From the NCBI GenBank assembly GCA_030536755.1, contig JAUNPJ010000005.1, positions 1 to 64,000 of the forward strand: a stretch of DNA of 64,000 bases. The letters run 5' to 3'. The translations under genes and the position numbers were made by a program. This document shows, in pieces, positions 52,914-62,845 of this stretch; positions within the stretch are counted from its first letter, which is position 1; every line of letters starts with the position of its first letter. This stretch comes from Eubacteriales bacterium (GTDB lineage: Bacteria > Bacillota > Clostridia > Lachnospirales > Lachnospiraceae). The notes beneath the pieces are model-generated. The model saw only the letters and a program-made list of their open reading frames with translations, had not been told where the DNA came from and searched no databases.

Positions 52914-54773
52914 TTATTTCCAATACTCCTTTACCACTGCGGCAATGGACTCTCCATCCAGCCCCAGTTCTCTCCGCAAATCTGCCACATTCCCCTGCTC
53001 CACAAAGCAGTCCTCAATGGCAAGCACATGCACCGCAATGTCCGGATGATGCTCCAGCATATAATCCGATACTCTCTGCCCAAAACCGCCGTTTCTCACG
53101 TTTTCTTCCACCGTGATGATGGTGTGATGCTCTGCTGCCAGTTTATCGAGACATGACGTATCCAGCGGTTTGACAAAGCGCGCATTGATCATCGTGATGC
53201 GGATTTCTTCTTTTGTCAGTTTTTCATAGGCCAGCTGCGCCATCTCTACCATGCTTCCCAACGCAACCACGGCAACCTGACTTCCCTTATGAATGCGCTC
53301 CGCCTTTCCAAGAACAATTTTATCTCTGCATTCTTCCAGTCCGTCATAAGCCGTTCCTCTTGGATAGCGGACTGCCACAGGTCCGTTATAAGCAACTGCA
53401 AATTTGATCATATCTGACAATTCCCACTTATTTTTCGGTGCCATCACCGTCATATTCGGAATCATAGCCAGATACGACAGATCAAAACATCCCTGATGTG
53501 TCTCTCCGTCACTTCCTACCAGTCCAGCTCTGTCTATGGCAAACACCACATGAAGGTTCTGCATGCAGACGTCATGAATCAGCTGATCAAATCCCCTCTG
53601 CAGAAACGAAGAATACACAGCGAGCACAGGAATTATCCCTCCGAGAGCAAGCCCTGCTGCGAAAGTCACCGCATGTTCCTCTGCAATTCCGACATCAAAG
53701 AATCGTTCCGGAAACATATTTGCAAAACGTTTCAGTCCGGTTCCTGTAGGCATCGCTGCTGTGATTGCCGCAAGCTTCGGCTGCCGCTCTCCAAGCTTAC
53801 GCATGACAGTAGAAAAAACGTCCGTATAAGTCTCTTTTCCCTTTCCCTGAACCGGAAGCCCTGTCTCAATCTCAAAGGCTGTCGTTCCATGAAAACGTGC
53901 CGGATGACGAACAGCCGGATCATATCCTCTTCCCTTCTGAGTCAGCACATGCACCACAACCGGCCCATCTACCCGCTTTGCCTCATTGAATAATTTCATC
54001 ATCTGATGCATATCATGTCCATCCACCGGTCCCAGATAGGTCAGTCCCATATTTTCAAAAAGCATTCCCGGAATGATCAGCTGTTTGATTCCGCTTTTTG
54101 TGCTGCGCACTGCCTTTACAATGGGCGCACCAACCTTTGGTATCTTATTCAGTGTCTTGGTCACATTCATTTTCAGCCCTGTATAGGCCTCTGCTGTGCG
54201 TATATTTGCAAGATAAGAAGACATGCCGCCCACACTTTTGGAAATCGACATGTTGTTGTCATTTAAAACAATAATAAAATTCGATTTTAAAGTCGAAGCA
54301 TTGTTTAAAGCCTCATAAGCCATTCCGCCGGTGAGCGCACCATCCCCGATCACAGAAACTACCCGGTAATCTCCGCCCGTCAGCTCTCTCGCCTTTACAT
54401 AGCCAACACCGGCAGAAACAGAAGTAGAACTGTGTCCCGTATCAAAAGAATCACAATCACTTTCGCTTCGTTTCGGAAAACCGCTCAGTCCTCCCTCTTT
54501 TCGCAGATTCGAAAATGCATCTTTTCTTCCTGTAAGAATCTTATGCGTATATGCCTGATGTCCCACATCCCAGATCAACTTATCTTCCGGAAAATGCATC
54601 ACGTTATGCAATGCCATCGTCAATTCCACAACGCCAAGATTAGACCCAAGATGTCCTCCTGTTTTACTGATGCTTTCAATCAGAAAACGGCGGATTTCTT
54701 CCGCCAGTGCCGGAAATTGTTCCAGCGGAATTTTATGAATATCGTTTGGTTTTTTGATGTTATCTAAAATCAT
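52914..54773 (-). CDS. dxs: 1-deoxy-D-xylulose-5-phosphate synthase
   Basis: 619 residues. ThDP-binding GDGALTGGMAYEALNNA near 147-163 with LNDNNMSI, transketolase-type GIAEEHAVTFAAGLA near 365 and DRAGLVGSDGETHQG near 420. First step of the MEP isoprenoid pathway. Next to ispA, giving two isoprenoid steps in one operon. Confidence 0.97.
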   Translation of the reverse strand: MILDNIKKPNDIHKIPLEQFPALAEEIRRFLIESISKTGGHLGSNLGVVELTMALHNVMHFPEDKLIWDVGHQAYTHKILTGRKDAFSNLRKEGGLSGFPKRSESDCDSFDTGHSSTSVSAGVGYVKARELTGGDYRVVSVIGDGALTGGMAYEALNNASTLKSNFIIVLNDNNMSISKSVGGMSSYLANIRTAEAYTGLKMNVTKTLNKIPKVGAPIVKAVRSTKSGIKQLIIPGMLFENMGLTYLGPVDGHDMHQMMKLFNEAKRVDGPVVVHVLTQKGRGYDPAVRHPARFHGTTAFEIETGLPVQGKGKETYTDVFSTVMRKLGERQPKLAAITAAMPTGTGLKRFANMFPERFFDVGIAEEHAVTFAAGLALGGIIPVLAVYSSFLQRGFDQLIHDVCMQNLHVVFAIDRAGLVGSDGETHQGCFDLSYLAMIPNMTVMAPKNKWELSDMIKFAVAYNGPVAVRYPRGTAYDGLEECRDKIVLGKAERIHKGSQVAVVALGSMVEMAQLAYEKLTKEEIRITMINARFVKPLDTSCLDKLAAEHHTIITVEENVRNGGFGQRVSDYMLEHHPDIAVHVLAIEDCFVEQGNVADLRRELGLDGESIAAVVKEYWK

Positions 54774-54788
54774 TGGTATACCACCCCA

Positions 54789-55676
54789 TTATTTGGTGCG
54801 GGTAATCAGCGAAAGAATCAGTTCACGCAGAAACTCATTTTTTTCTTCCAGAATATCCAGCATAAAAATGGCTTCCCGGGACAGCAGCTCTACTTTTTTC
54901 GCTGCCTCTTCAATCCCATAAAGTGTTACATAAGTAGTCTTCTGATTCTTTTCATCACTGTGAACAGGCTTTCCCAATTCCTCTGTCGTGCTGGTCACAT
55001 CCAGAATATCGTCCTGTATCTGAAAAGCCAGCCCCACTTTTGAGGCCACCTGTTCCATCCCGCGGATTTTTTCATCGGAAGCTCCCGCCAGTGCCGCGCC
55101 TGCCATCATAGAAGCTTCAATCAGCGCCGATGTTTTGTTCTCATAAATATAAAGCAGCATTTCCTCCGAAATCGCTTTCCCCTCATTCGTCACATCAACA
55201 CTCTGTCCTCCCAGCATACCGTAAATCCCCGTCTTAGACGAAAGAATCTGCAATGCCAGAGGAATATTTTTGTTATCCGGTTCCAGATAAAATGCATGAA
55301 ATGCCACCTCGTATGCGTAATTCAGAAGTGCATCTCCGCTTAGTATTCCCATTGCCTCTCCAAATTGTGCATGGGTCGTCTTTTTTCCTCTTCTATATTC
55401 ATCGTTATCCAAAGCAGGAAGGTCGTCATGAATCAGAGAGTGCGTATGAATCATCTCCATTGCCGCCATAAACGGCGCAACCACCTGTCCTTTTCCGCCA
55501 AAAAGGCGATACGATTCCCACATGAGAATCGGACGCAGACGTTTGCCCCCTGCAGTCATACTGTAATTCATCGCCTGCGCCAGCTGTGCAGCAAACCCTT
55601 CTTCTTTTGGAAGAAATTTCTGAATCAATCCATTTACCTGCTCGGTTCTTTCTTTTAATTCTTCTTTAAAATTCAC
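54789..55676 (-). CDS. ispA: Geranylgeranyl/farnesyl diphosphate synthase
   Basis: 295 residues. I chose GTG at 55676 because GAGGATGG lies about ten bases upstream and the family typically starts with MNF; ATG codons at 55694 and 55688 are in frame but lack spacing. Aspartate motifs DDLPALDNDEYRRG (near 85) and DDILD (near 220), and GGKRLRP near 44, are intact. It makes C15 prenyl diphosphate. It overlaps xseB. Confidence 0.93.
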   Translation of the reverse strand: MNFKEELKERTEQVNGLIQKFLPKEEGFAAQLAQAMNYSMTAGGKRLRPILMWESYRLFGGKGQVVAPFMAAMEMIHTHSLIHDDLPALDNDEYRRGKKTTHAQFGEAMGILSGDALLNYAYEVAFHAFYLEPDNKNIPLALQILSSKTGIYGMLGGQSVDVTNEGKAISEEMLLYIYENKTSALIEASMMAGAALAGASDEKIRGMEQVASKVGLAFQIQDDILDVTSTTEELGKPVHSDEKNQKTTYVTLYGIEEAAKKVELLSREAIFMLDILEEKNEFLRELILSLITRTK

Positions 55677-55878
55677 TGACTGTACCATCCTCATTCATCT
55701 GAAGCATTTTCTTCTCTACTGTATCAATCTTCTTACTACAGTATTGCAGGAGTTCCATTCCTTCTTTGTATATCTGAAACGATTCCTCCAGCGTGATCTC
55801 GCTGCTTTCCAGCCGCTTCGCAATCCGATCCAAAGCCTCCAACGCTTCCTCAATTGTCCTGTTTTCTTTTTTAGCCAT
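55666..55878 (-). CDS. xseB: Exodeoxyribonuclease VII small subunit
   Basis: 70 residues, usual length: TIEEALEALDRIAKRLESSEITLEESFQIYKEG is the family core (quoted here as spanning residues 8-40 with LDRIAKRLES and LEESFQIYKEGM). A helical hairpin that wraps XseA. It overlaps both xseA and ispA. Confidence 0.93.
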   Translation of the reverse strand: MAKKENRTIEEALEALDRIAKRLESSEITLEESFQIYKEGMELLQYCSKKIDTVEKKMLQMNEDGTVSEF

Positions 55879-57091
55879 CTATCTTACCTCTGTCGACTTT
55901 TCTTATCTTCTCAGCCTTCGCCAGAATCTCACCGTCTGCAAGCTGAATCGAAAGCCTGTCGCCTTCTTTTACCTGTCCGCTGCTTTTTACATTTCTTCCA
56001 CTTTCATCCGATACATAAGAATATCCCTGTTTCAGCTTATCCAGAGGCGACAATCCTTTCATTCGCTCAATGGACAGCTCCAGTCTGTGACGACTGTCCA
56101 GGATTTTCCGGTTCATACCGGCCTCCATCCGATCCTGCAGCTCCGCAAGAAACTGTCGTCTCTCCCGAATCTGATTTTCAGGGCTTAAATAACTCAGCTT
56201 TATCTGATATTGGCGAAGCCTGCTTTTTGCAAAAATCAGGTGACGCTCCAGTCCTCGCTGAAATCTTTTTTCATACTCACGAAAACCTTCCGCAACACTC
56301 CGATAATCATACACTGCAAGTTCTGCCGCCGCAGAAGGCGTCGGCGCACGCAGATCTGCCACAAAATCAGCAATCGTGGTATCGGTCTCATGGCCGACTG
56401 CAGAAATGACCGGCGTTGTGCAATTGAAGATTGCCCTTGCGACTTCCTCTTCATTGAAAGCCCACAGATCTTCAATCGAACCTCCGCCTCTTCCCACAAT
56501 CATGACATCCACTCCATATGCGTCGAGCATCTCAATTCCCTGCACAATACTTCTGACCGCACCTTCGCCCTGCACGAGAGCCGGATATAAAACAATCTGC
56601 AAATAAGGATTCCTGCGATAGGAAATGTTGCGGATATCCTGGATAGCCGCACCGGTAGGAGCAGTCACCACTCCCAATGTTTTGATAAAACGTGGAATCG
56701 GCTGCTTATATTCGGGAGCAAACATCCCCATTTCTTCCAGTTCCTGCTTAAGTGCAAGATACTTCTCATAGAGAAGCCCGGCCCCCTCCAGTTTGATTTC
56801 TCTGGCATAGAGCTGATAACGTCCATCCCGCTCATAAACGCTGACGCTGCCCTGTACAACAACCTTATCCCCGTTTTTCATGGCAAACGCCAATCCCCGC
56901 CGCTGTCCGGCAAACATAACACAATTGATGGTTCCTGTCTCATCCTTCAAAGAAAAATAGATGTGTCCAGATGTGTGATATTTACAATTTGAAACTTCAC
57001 CCTTTACGCTGATGCGGCTTAGCATGAAGTCCTGTGTGAACATATTTTTAATGTAGGTATTCACCTGTCCTACGGAATAAATATTATTCAT
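55871..57091 (-). CDS. xseA: Exodeoxyribonuclease VII large subunit
   Basis: 406 residues from the ATG at 57091, which overlaps the nusB stop. N-terminal OB fold ([20 protein letters not shown]), catalytic domain with [16 protein letters not shown] and [22 protein letters not shown], then coiled coil. Degrades single-stranded DNA with XseB. Confidence 0.95.
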   Translation of the reverse strand: MNNIYSVGQVNTYIKNMFTQDFMLSRISVKGEVSNCKYHTSGHIYFSLKDETGTINCVMFAGQRRGLAFAMKNGDKVVVQGSVSVYERDGRYQLYAREIKLEGAGLLYEKYLALKQELEEMGMFAPEYKQPIPRFIKTLGVVTAPTGAAIQDIRNISYRRNPYLQIVLYPALVQGEGAVRSIVQGIEMLDAYGVDVMIVGRGGGSIEDLWAFNEEEVARAIFNCTTPVISAVGHETDTTIADFVADLRAPTPSAAAELAVYDYRSVAEGFREYEKRFQRGLERHLIFAKSRLRQYQIKLSYLSPENQIRERRQFLAELQDRMEAGMNRKILDSRHRLELSIERMKGLSPLDKLKQGYSYVSDESGRNVKSSGQVKEGDRLSIQLADGEILAKAEKIRKVDRGKIDG

Positions 57092-57488
57092 CCTTCGCAA
57101 TTTTTCCAAGGATACCGTTTACAAAAGATGCAGAAGTATCGCCGCCAAAAGCCTTTGCGATTTCAACTGCCTCATTGATGGCAACCTTTACCGGAACATC
57201 CTCATCAAATTTTATCTCATAAACAGCCAGACGCAAAATACTCAAATCTACTTTACTCATACGGCTTGTCTTCCATCCCTTTGATTTTTCATTGAGCAAT
57301 GCATCAATCTCAGCTAAATGCTCTTTGATTTTCTCATATTTGCTCTGCATATAGGATTGATCATTCTCTTTTAAGACTCCCAGACCATCAAAATACATGA
57401 CAAGCTGATCGTTCATTTCCTCGCCATCATTAAAATCACTCATAAAAAGAAGCTTAAATATATGTTCTCTTAATTCTCGTCTCCCCAT
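57084..57488 (-). CDS. nusB: Transcription antitermination factor NusB
   Basis: 134 residues from the ATG at 57488; ten further codons upstream (to 57518) fall in a region with no ribosome site. [15 protein letters not shown] and [29 protein letters not shown] are the NusB signatures. It takes part in rRNA antitermination. GGAGG lies 14 bases upstream, a long spacing. Confidence 0.92.
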   Translation of the reverse strand: MGRRELREHIFKLLFMSDFNDGEEMNDQLVMYFDGLGVLKENDQSYMQSKYEKIKEHLAEIDALLNEKSKGWKTSRMSKVDLSILRLAVYEIKFDEDVPVKVAINEAVEIAKAFGGDTSASFVNGILGKIAKDE

Positions 57489-57525
57489 GGTTTTCTCTGT
57501 TTCCTCCATTTTCTTCATCGTACAT

Positions 57526-57555
57526 AGAAAAAAAGGAAAGGTTTACTTTCCTTTT
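57526..57555 (-). terminator. Terminator between asp23 and nusB
   Basis: AAAGGAAAG/CTTTCCTTT stem (57532-57540, 57546-57554) with T-run on the minus strand. It overlaps the end of the Asp23 gene; partial read-through to nusB is likely. Confidence 0.75.
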
Positions 57556-57929
57556 TCGTTGTCCATATTCACTCCGGCGATCCGAACATTCACATCCGCA
57601 ACAGTCAAACCAGTCATATTCTCAATGGCAGCTTTTACCTTTTCCTGTACGGTTTTGCTGGTTTCCAAAATATTATAACCATACTCTATATTCAGATTCA
57701 GATCCACAGTAACTACATCTTCCAGAACATCGATCCGAACGCCTTTGGACAAATTTTTCATTCCAAGCTTGGCTACCAGCTCATTGGTAATGTTGCCAGC
57801 CATAGAAGCAACGCCATCTACTTCTGTCGCCGCCAATCCCGCAATAATTGCCACAACGCTGTCTGCAACACGTACATCTCCCATGCTGCCGTTTTCATGT
57901 ATCTTATATATGTTTCTTTTTTCTGCCAT
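57543..57929 (-). CDS. Asp23/Gls24 family envelope stress protein
   Basis: 128 residues. Family core VVAIIAGLAATEVDGVASMAG and a C-terminal VKAAIENMTGLTVADVNVRIAGV. Homologues (YqhY type) regularly precede nusB in Firmicutes and are linked with acetyl-CoA carboxylase or the envelope. Soluble, no signal peptide. Confidence 0.92.
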   Translation of the reverse strand: MAEKRNIYKIHENGSMGDVRVADSVVAIIAGLAATEVDGVASMAGNITNELVAKLGMKNLSKGVRIDVLEDVVTVDLNLNIEYGYNILETSKTVQEKVKAAIENMTGLTVADVNVRIAGVNMDNEKGK

Positions 57930-58004
57930 AATAAGACCTCCTAATGTTTCATACGTCTCTGGTTATTATACCAAATGTAACACAAAAATAAAAGTTTTTT
58001 ATTT

Positions 58005-58055
58005 TGAAAAGCTCTTTATTCGAAAACAAACTTCTGCTTTTCGAATAAAGAGCTC
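58005..58055 (-). terminator. Intrinsic terminator after the AGCS symporter gene
   Basis: GCTCTTTATTCGA (58011-58023) pairs with TCGAATAAAGAGC (58041-58053), 13 bp perfect, followed by TTTT on the minus strand. Confidence 0.88.
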
Positions 58056-58078
58056 ACATTCATAGTCTTTCTATGGAT

Positions 58079-59497
58079 TTATTTTCCCTTATATGCTTTT
58101 CTTTCTTTTTCCAAAATCGGCTGGAAACGATTTACTTCTTCTACAATAACATTACTGAGAAGAAGCATACAGATTAAGTTTGGAATTGCCATTAAGGCAT
58201 TCATAATATCTGAAATGTTCCATACCAGATCCAGAGTCTGTGTTGCACCGATATATACAACAAGAGAAAATACTACACGGTAAATAATATTATATTTATG
58301 GCTCTGGAACAGGTATTCAAATGCCTTTTCTCCGTGATATTCCCATCCAAGAATGGTAGAGAATGCAAATAAAACAATTCCTATTGTTACCAGATATTTA
58401 CCAAGGGGTCCCAGCACGGTGGAAAATGCCGCCATCGTAAGCTGTACGCCCTGCAGAGGTTCTCCGGCTGCATTTGTTGTTCCAAGTACACCGGAGGCAG
58501 CAATTGCCAGACCTGTGATGGAACATACAACAATCGTATCAAAAAATGTACCTGTCATATTGATGTATCCCTGGCGAACCGGATCATCTGTTGTTGCGGC
58601 AGCTGCTGTGATTGCTGCAGAACCAAGACCTGCTTCGTTGGAGAACACACCTCTTGCAACACCATAACGAATCGAATTCATAACAGACACCGTAATTGTT
58701 CCAAGGACACCTCCGCCAATCGCTTTTGGATTAAATGCCATGCCGAAAATCAGATACAGTCCATGAGGAAGATTTGTAATATTTCCTAAAATCACCACAA
58801 TTCCCGCAATGATATAAAAAACAGCCATCGTCGGTACAACTACAGATGATACACGAGAAATACTTGTAATACCACCAAGAATGATCAAAAGTGCAAGAAC
58901 CGTAAGCACAACACCTGTGATCCAGGATGGAACACGGAAACTCTCCTCAAGTGCTCCTGAAATAGAGTTTGCCTGTGTCATATTTCCAATACCAAAAGAT
59001 GCCAGAACAGAAAACATTGCAAATAAGAATCCCATCGTTTTTCCAAAAGATTTATTCTTAAAAGCATTTTTCATTGTGTACATAGGGCCACCGGACATTT
59101 CCCCTTTTTCATTCACTTCACGGTATTTGATTGCAAGCATACATTCACTGAACTTGGATGTCAGACCAAAACATGCTGAGATCCACATCCATACGAGTGC
59201 ACCCGGACCACCGGAAAACATCGCTGTTGCAACACCGATAATATTACCTGTACCAATCGTAGCTGCAAGAGCTGTCATCAATGCCGAGAACGGTGATACA
59301 TCTCCCGTACCTCTCTTCTTCGTCCTCGCCTCTTTGCTTAATACACTATGCAGGGCATATCCAAGATTTCTCCACGGCAGAAATTTCAGACGGATGGTCA
59401 AAAAGATTCCTGTTCCCACCAGAAGCACCAGCATGACAGGTCCCCAGACAAACGCATCGATAGCTCCTACAATTTCATTCAATTTGTCCATTCTCAT
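58079..59497 (-). CDS. Sodium:alanine/glycine symporter (AGCS family)
   Basis: 472 residues, about eleven membrane helices. Family stretches include ATIGTGNIIGVATA, GGPGALVWMWISACFG and NEAGLGSAAITAAAA. It imports alanine or glycine with sodium. AGGAGAGGAG precedes the start. A short leader with terminator precedes it, between the cobalamin genes and this gene. Confidence 0.93.
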   Translation of the reverse strand: MRMDKLNEIVGAIDAFVWGPVMLVLLVGTGIFLTIRLKFLPWRNLGYALHSVLSKEARTKKRGTGDVSPFSALMTALAATIGTGNIIGVATAMFSGGPGALVWMWISACFGLTSKFSECMLAIKYREVNEKGEMSGGPMYTMKNAFKNKSFGKTMGFLFAMFSVLASFGIGNMTQANSISGALEESFRVPSWITGVVLTVLALLIILGGITSISRVSSVVVPTMAVFYIIAGIVVILGNITNLPHGLYLIFGMAFNPKAIGGGVLGTITVSVMNSIRYGVARGVFSNEAGLGSAAITAAAATTDDPVRQGYINMTGTFFDTIVVCSITGLAIAASGVLGTTNAAGEPLQGVQLTMAAFSTVLGPLGKYLVTIGIVLFAFSTILGWEYHGEKAFEYLFQSHKYNIIYRVVFSLVVYIGATQTLDLVWNISDIMNALMAIPNLICMLLLSNVIVEEVNRFQPILEKERKAYKGK

Positions 59498-59522
59498 TTC
59501 TCCTCTCCTACAATTCTGTAAA

Positions 59523-59603
59523 AAAACAAAAAGGGCTAACGTTTTTTAAGACTACGCTGCCCTTCTCTACCTATTAATTTTACACATCACTGCGAAAAAG
59601 TCA
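59523..59603 (-). promoter_or_regulatory. Promoter and terminator-containing leader of the AGCS gene
   Basis: TTGACT (59598-59603), 16 bp, TAAAAT (59576-59581). The transcript then meets AAGGGC (59563 to 59558) pairing with GCCCTT (59535 to 59530), with inner GCG/CGT pairing and a T-run, before reaching the gene. The leader is only about 70 bases, too short for a glycine riboswitch. Alternatively the hairpin terminates the upstream cob operon. Confidence 0.6.
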
Positions 59604-59631
59604 AGTTCGATTTACCTAAATTTTGTTTTTC

Positions 59632-60270
59632 TTAGAGGACTCTTCCATCCAGATACATCAATGCATTGCATATGCATGCTGCAATATTGCTTCCTCCCTT
59701 GCGTCCTCTCGCCACAATGTACGGCACATCCGTCTTCATGATCAATTCCTTGGACTGCACAACATTCACAAAGCCTACCGGCACACCGATAATCAGTGCA
59801 GGATGAATCTTTCCCTCCTGTATCAGCTCATACAGGCGCACCAACGCCGTCGGGGCATTTCCAATCGCAAAAATAAAATTCTCTCCCATCGCTGCTGCCT
59901 TGTCAATGCAAGCTGTCGCTCTTGTTGTTCCATTTGCTTTTGCCGCCTGTGCCACATCTTCATCGGACATAAAACAGTGCACCTGTCCGCCATATCTCGC
60001 AAGTGTTTTCTTGTTGATTCCTGCCTTTGCCATCTGCGTATCTGTCACGATGCTGACACCGTTTCGGATTGCTTCTCTTGCCTTTTCCACAGCGCCTTCA
60101 GAAAAACAGAGATTCTCTGCATAGTCAAAATCCGCACTCGTATGAATGCAGCGTTTGACGATCATTTCTGTCCCCGGAATCAAAGGAGTATCGCCAAGCT
60201 CCTGTGTGATGATTTCAAAACTTTTTTTCTCAATTTCCTGAGGTTTTACATTTTCCAGTTCAATTTTCAT
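59632..60270 (-). CDS. cbiC: Precorrin-8X / cobalt-precorrin-8 methylmutase
   Basis: 212 residues. KRCIHTSADFDYAENL near 44-58 contains the catalytic His, and IVTDTQMAKAGINK, IGVPVGFVNVVQSKE, RGRKGGSNIAAAIC-like ending are family marks. It shifts the C11 methyl to C12 to give cobyrinate. Last gene of the run, five bases after cbiP. Confidence 0.95.
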   Translation of the reverse strand: MKIELENVKPQEIEKKSFEIITQELGDTPLIPGTEMIVKRCIHTSADFDYAENLCFSEGAVEKAREAIRNGVSIVTDTQMAKAGINKKTLARYGGQVHCFMSDEDVAQAAKANGTTRATACIDKAAAMGENFIFAIGNAPTALVRLYELIQEGKIHPALIIGVPVGFVNVVQSKELIMKTDVPYIVARGRKGGSNIAACICNALMYLDGRVL

Positions 60271-60275
60271 AAGTT

Positions 60276-61784
60276 TTATACTCCTTCCTCCAGAATTTCA
60301 TAAATTCTCTTCATATCCAGATGCGCACGCAATCCGTCTGCAAGCAGATCATACTGCGTTTCTTTAAATTCTGCAAAATCCACACCGGTCATTCCGGATA
60401 CATCCAGCCCTTTGGCAAGCCCGATCGATTCTACAATCTTCTCTGCAACCTTCTCTTTGTCAAACACACCATGGACATAAGTACCATATACATTGTCCTG
60501 ACAGGCACCTTCCTGTTTCTGTGCTCCGGTCACGTGGTCTTTGATCGCTGTCACCGCATGGACACCATCTTTCAGGACAGATTCTCCCATATGAATCTCA
60601 TATCCCTCCAGCTCAATGCCCTCCAGTCCCGACAACGGACCCTCCACATTGCAGAAAGTTCCGTGAACTCTCGTTCTTGTCTTTTCTTCTTCAAAAATCG
60701 TATCCATAGCCAGCAGGCCCATTCCCTGAATCTTTCCTCCAGCCTCGACATGATGAGGATCCGACAGTGTCTCACCCAGCATCTGATAACCGCCGCACAC
60801 ACCAAAAATGATTTTTCCCTTGGCTGCTTCCTTGAGAATTGCACTTTCCAGTCCATTCTGACGCATCCAAAGCAAATCTTCCATTGTATTTTTCGTTCCG
60901 GGCAAAATAATCATATCCGGATTTTTCAATTCACTGACATGCTTCACATAGCGAAGAGAAACACCCGGAATCGATTCAAACGGATTAAAGTCCGTAAAGT
61001 TTGAAATTCTCGGCAGACGAATGACTGCAATATCCACCAGATCTACCTGCTGATTTCCCTCAAACCGATCCGTCAGACTGTCCTCATCCTCCACCTGAAT
61101 ATTCAGATACGGTGCGACTCCGACCACAGGAATTCCCGCTCTTTCTTCCAGTTGAGCCACACCTGGATCAAGAATCGTTTTGTCTCCCCGGAATTTATTA
61201 ATGATGAGGCCTTTCACCATCTGGCGTTCCTCCTCTTCCAGAAGCATGACCGTTCCGATCAGCTGAGCAAACACGCCTCCTCTGTCGATATCTCCTACAA
61301 GAAGAACCGGTGCTCCGGCCGCCTTCGCCATACCCATATTGACAATGTCTTCCTGCTTCAAATTAATCTCAGCAGGGCTTCCAGCGCCCTCGATCACAAT
61401 AATATCGTATTCCTCCGCCAGGCTGTTATATGCCTCCATGACCTTGGGCATCAGCTTTTTTTTGTAAGCAAAGTAATCTCTGGCGCTCATCGTGCCCATA
61501 ACTTCTCCGTTTACGATCACCTGCGATCCCGTATCGTTGGTTGGTTTCAAAAGAATGGGATTCATCTTGACTGAAGGAGCAATTCCCGCTGCCTCCGCCT
61601 GCATCACCTGCGCCCGTCCCATTTCCAGACCCTCATCGGTGATAAACGAATTCAAAGCCATATTCTGGGATTTAAAAGGGGCAACTTTATACCCGTCCTG
61701 TTTAAAAATACGGCATAATCCTGCTGCCAGCAGACTCTTTCCGGCATTGGACATGGTGCCCTGAATCATAATTGCTTTTGCCAC
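60276..61784 (-). CDS. cbiP: Adenosylcobyric acid synthase
   Basis: 502 residues. The start is GTG at 61784 behind AAAGGAG, overlapping the aminotransferase gene. P-loop-like [20 protein letters not shown] (8-27), ATPase domain to about 230, then a glutamine amidotransferase domain with Cys in [11 protein letters not shown] near 329 and final His in [10 protein letters not shown]. It amidates four carboxylates of adenosylcobyrinate a,c-diamide. Also called cobQ. Confidence 0.95.
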   Translation of the reverse strand: MAKAIMIQGTMSNAGKSLLAAGLCRIFKQDGYKVAPFKSQNMALNSFITDEGLEMGRAQVMQAEAAGIAPSVKMNPILLKPTNDTGSQVIVNGEVMGTMSARDYFAYKKKLMPKVMEAYNSLAEEYDIIVIEGAGSPAEINLKQEDIVNMGMAKAAGAPVLLVGDIDRGGVFAQLIGTVMLLEEEERQMVKGLIINKFRGDKTILDPGVAQLEERAGIPVVGVAPYLNIQVEDEDSLTDRFEGNQQVDLVDIAVIRLPRISNFTDFNPFESIPGVSLRYVKHVSELKNPDMIILPGTKNTMEDLLWMRQNGLESAILKEAAKGKIIFGVCGGYQMLGETLSDPHHVEAGGKIQGMGLLAMDTIFEEEKTRTRVHGTFCNVEGPLSGLEGIELEGYEIHMGESVLKDGVHAVTAIKDHVTGAQKQEGACQDNVYGTYVHGVFDKEKVAEKIVESIGLAKGLDVSGMTGVDFAEFKETQYDLLADGLRAHLDMKRIYEILEEGV

Positions 61785-62824
61785 TCCAGTTCTCCTTTCA
61801 GTGCATTGATCAGTTGTTCATTTTCTTCGTGCGTGCGCACTGCGATTCTGCAGAATCCCTTTCTCAGATTCGGATAATTGCTGCAGTCACGAATCAGTAT
61901 CTTATGTTTTTTCATGCGTTCCGGCAAATCTTCCGGCCCCAGAAAGAACAGATAATTTGCGCTGGAATCATACAGCTGCAGTCCAAGATTTCTGAGCTGT
62001 TCCTGCAGATAATGGCGTTCCCCAACGATCAGTTCCTGTCCGCGCTTTACATACGCCGTCTCTTTCAGCGCCGCAATTCCGGCCTCCTGTGCAAGACCGG
62101 ATACATTCCAGGGCTGTGTCACAAGCTCCATCTGCTGAGCCAGAGTTTCATCGCCGGTAAGCCCATAGCCGAGGCGCACACCGGCCATCGCATAACGTTT
62201 GGTAAACGCCTTCACGATTAGAAGATTGTCTGTCTTTGAAAGATATTCTTTCATTGTATACTGCTCCGGCTGCTCTACAAAATCAAGAAAACATTCATCC
62301 AACACCAGAAGCGTCTCTGTCTGTTCACACAGATGTAGCAGCCGTTCCAGCAGCTGTTTCTCTGTCAGGATGCCGGTTGGATTGTTGGGATTACATACAA
62401 AAACAACATCCGGTCTGGTCTTCTCAACCTGCCTTAAAATCGCTTCATCCAGAACAAAGCCCTTCTTCTCATCCAGCCGGACATACTCCACGGCACAGCC
62501 AACGCTTTCCAGCGCCTGCTGGTATTCCGCAAATGTCGGTGCGGGAAGAAGTGCCCTCTTTGGTTTTGCGGCAAGACAGACAGAAAAAATCACCTCAGCC
62601 GCCCCATTTCCGCATACAATCTGCCCTTCAGGAACCTGTTCGTATTGTCCGATTGCCTTTTTTAATTTTTCGCACTGTACATCCGGATAATGTACCACGG
62701 AATCCACCGCCTGGATGATTGCACTGCGCACGCCGTCAGGAAGCCCCAACGGGTTGCAGTTTGAAGAAAAATCCAGATAATTTTCATAACGGTACACATC
62801 ACCGCCATGTATATGTTTCGTCAT
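61766..62824 (-). CDS. cobD: Threonine-phosphate decarboxylase / histidinol-phosphate-like aminotransferase
   Basis: 352 residues, PLP fold type [12 protein letters not shown] near 20, [11 protein letters not shown] near 145, PLP Lys in [18 protein letters not shown] near 208. In a cobalamin operon this family makes aminopropanol phosphate from threonine phosphate (CobD; named CobC in other nomenclatures). Stop overlaps the cbiP start. Confidence 0.9.
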   Translation of the reverse strand: MTKHIHGGDVYRYENYLDFSSNCNPLGLPDGVRSAIIQAVDSVVHYPDVQCEKLKKAIGQYEQVPEGQIVCGNGAAEVIFSVCLAAKPKRALLPAPTFAEYQQALESVGCAVEYVRLDEKKGFVLDEAILRQVEKTRPDVVFVCNPNNPTGILTEKQLLERLLHLCEQTETLLVLDECFLDFVEQPEQYTMKEYLSKTDNLLIVKAFTKRYAMAGVRLGYGLTGDETLAQQMELVTQPWNVSGLAQEAGIAALKETAYVKRGQELIVGERHYLQEQLRNLGLQLYDSSANYLFFLGPEDLPERMKKHKILIRDCSNYPNLRKGFCRIAVRTHEENEQLINALKGELEWQKQL

Positions 62825-62845
62825 AAGTATCTCCAGTCTTACTTT

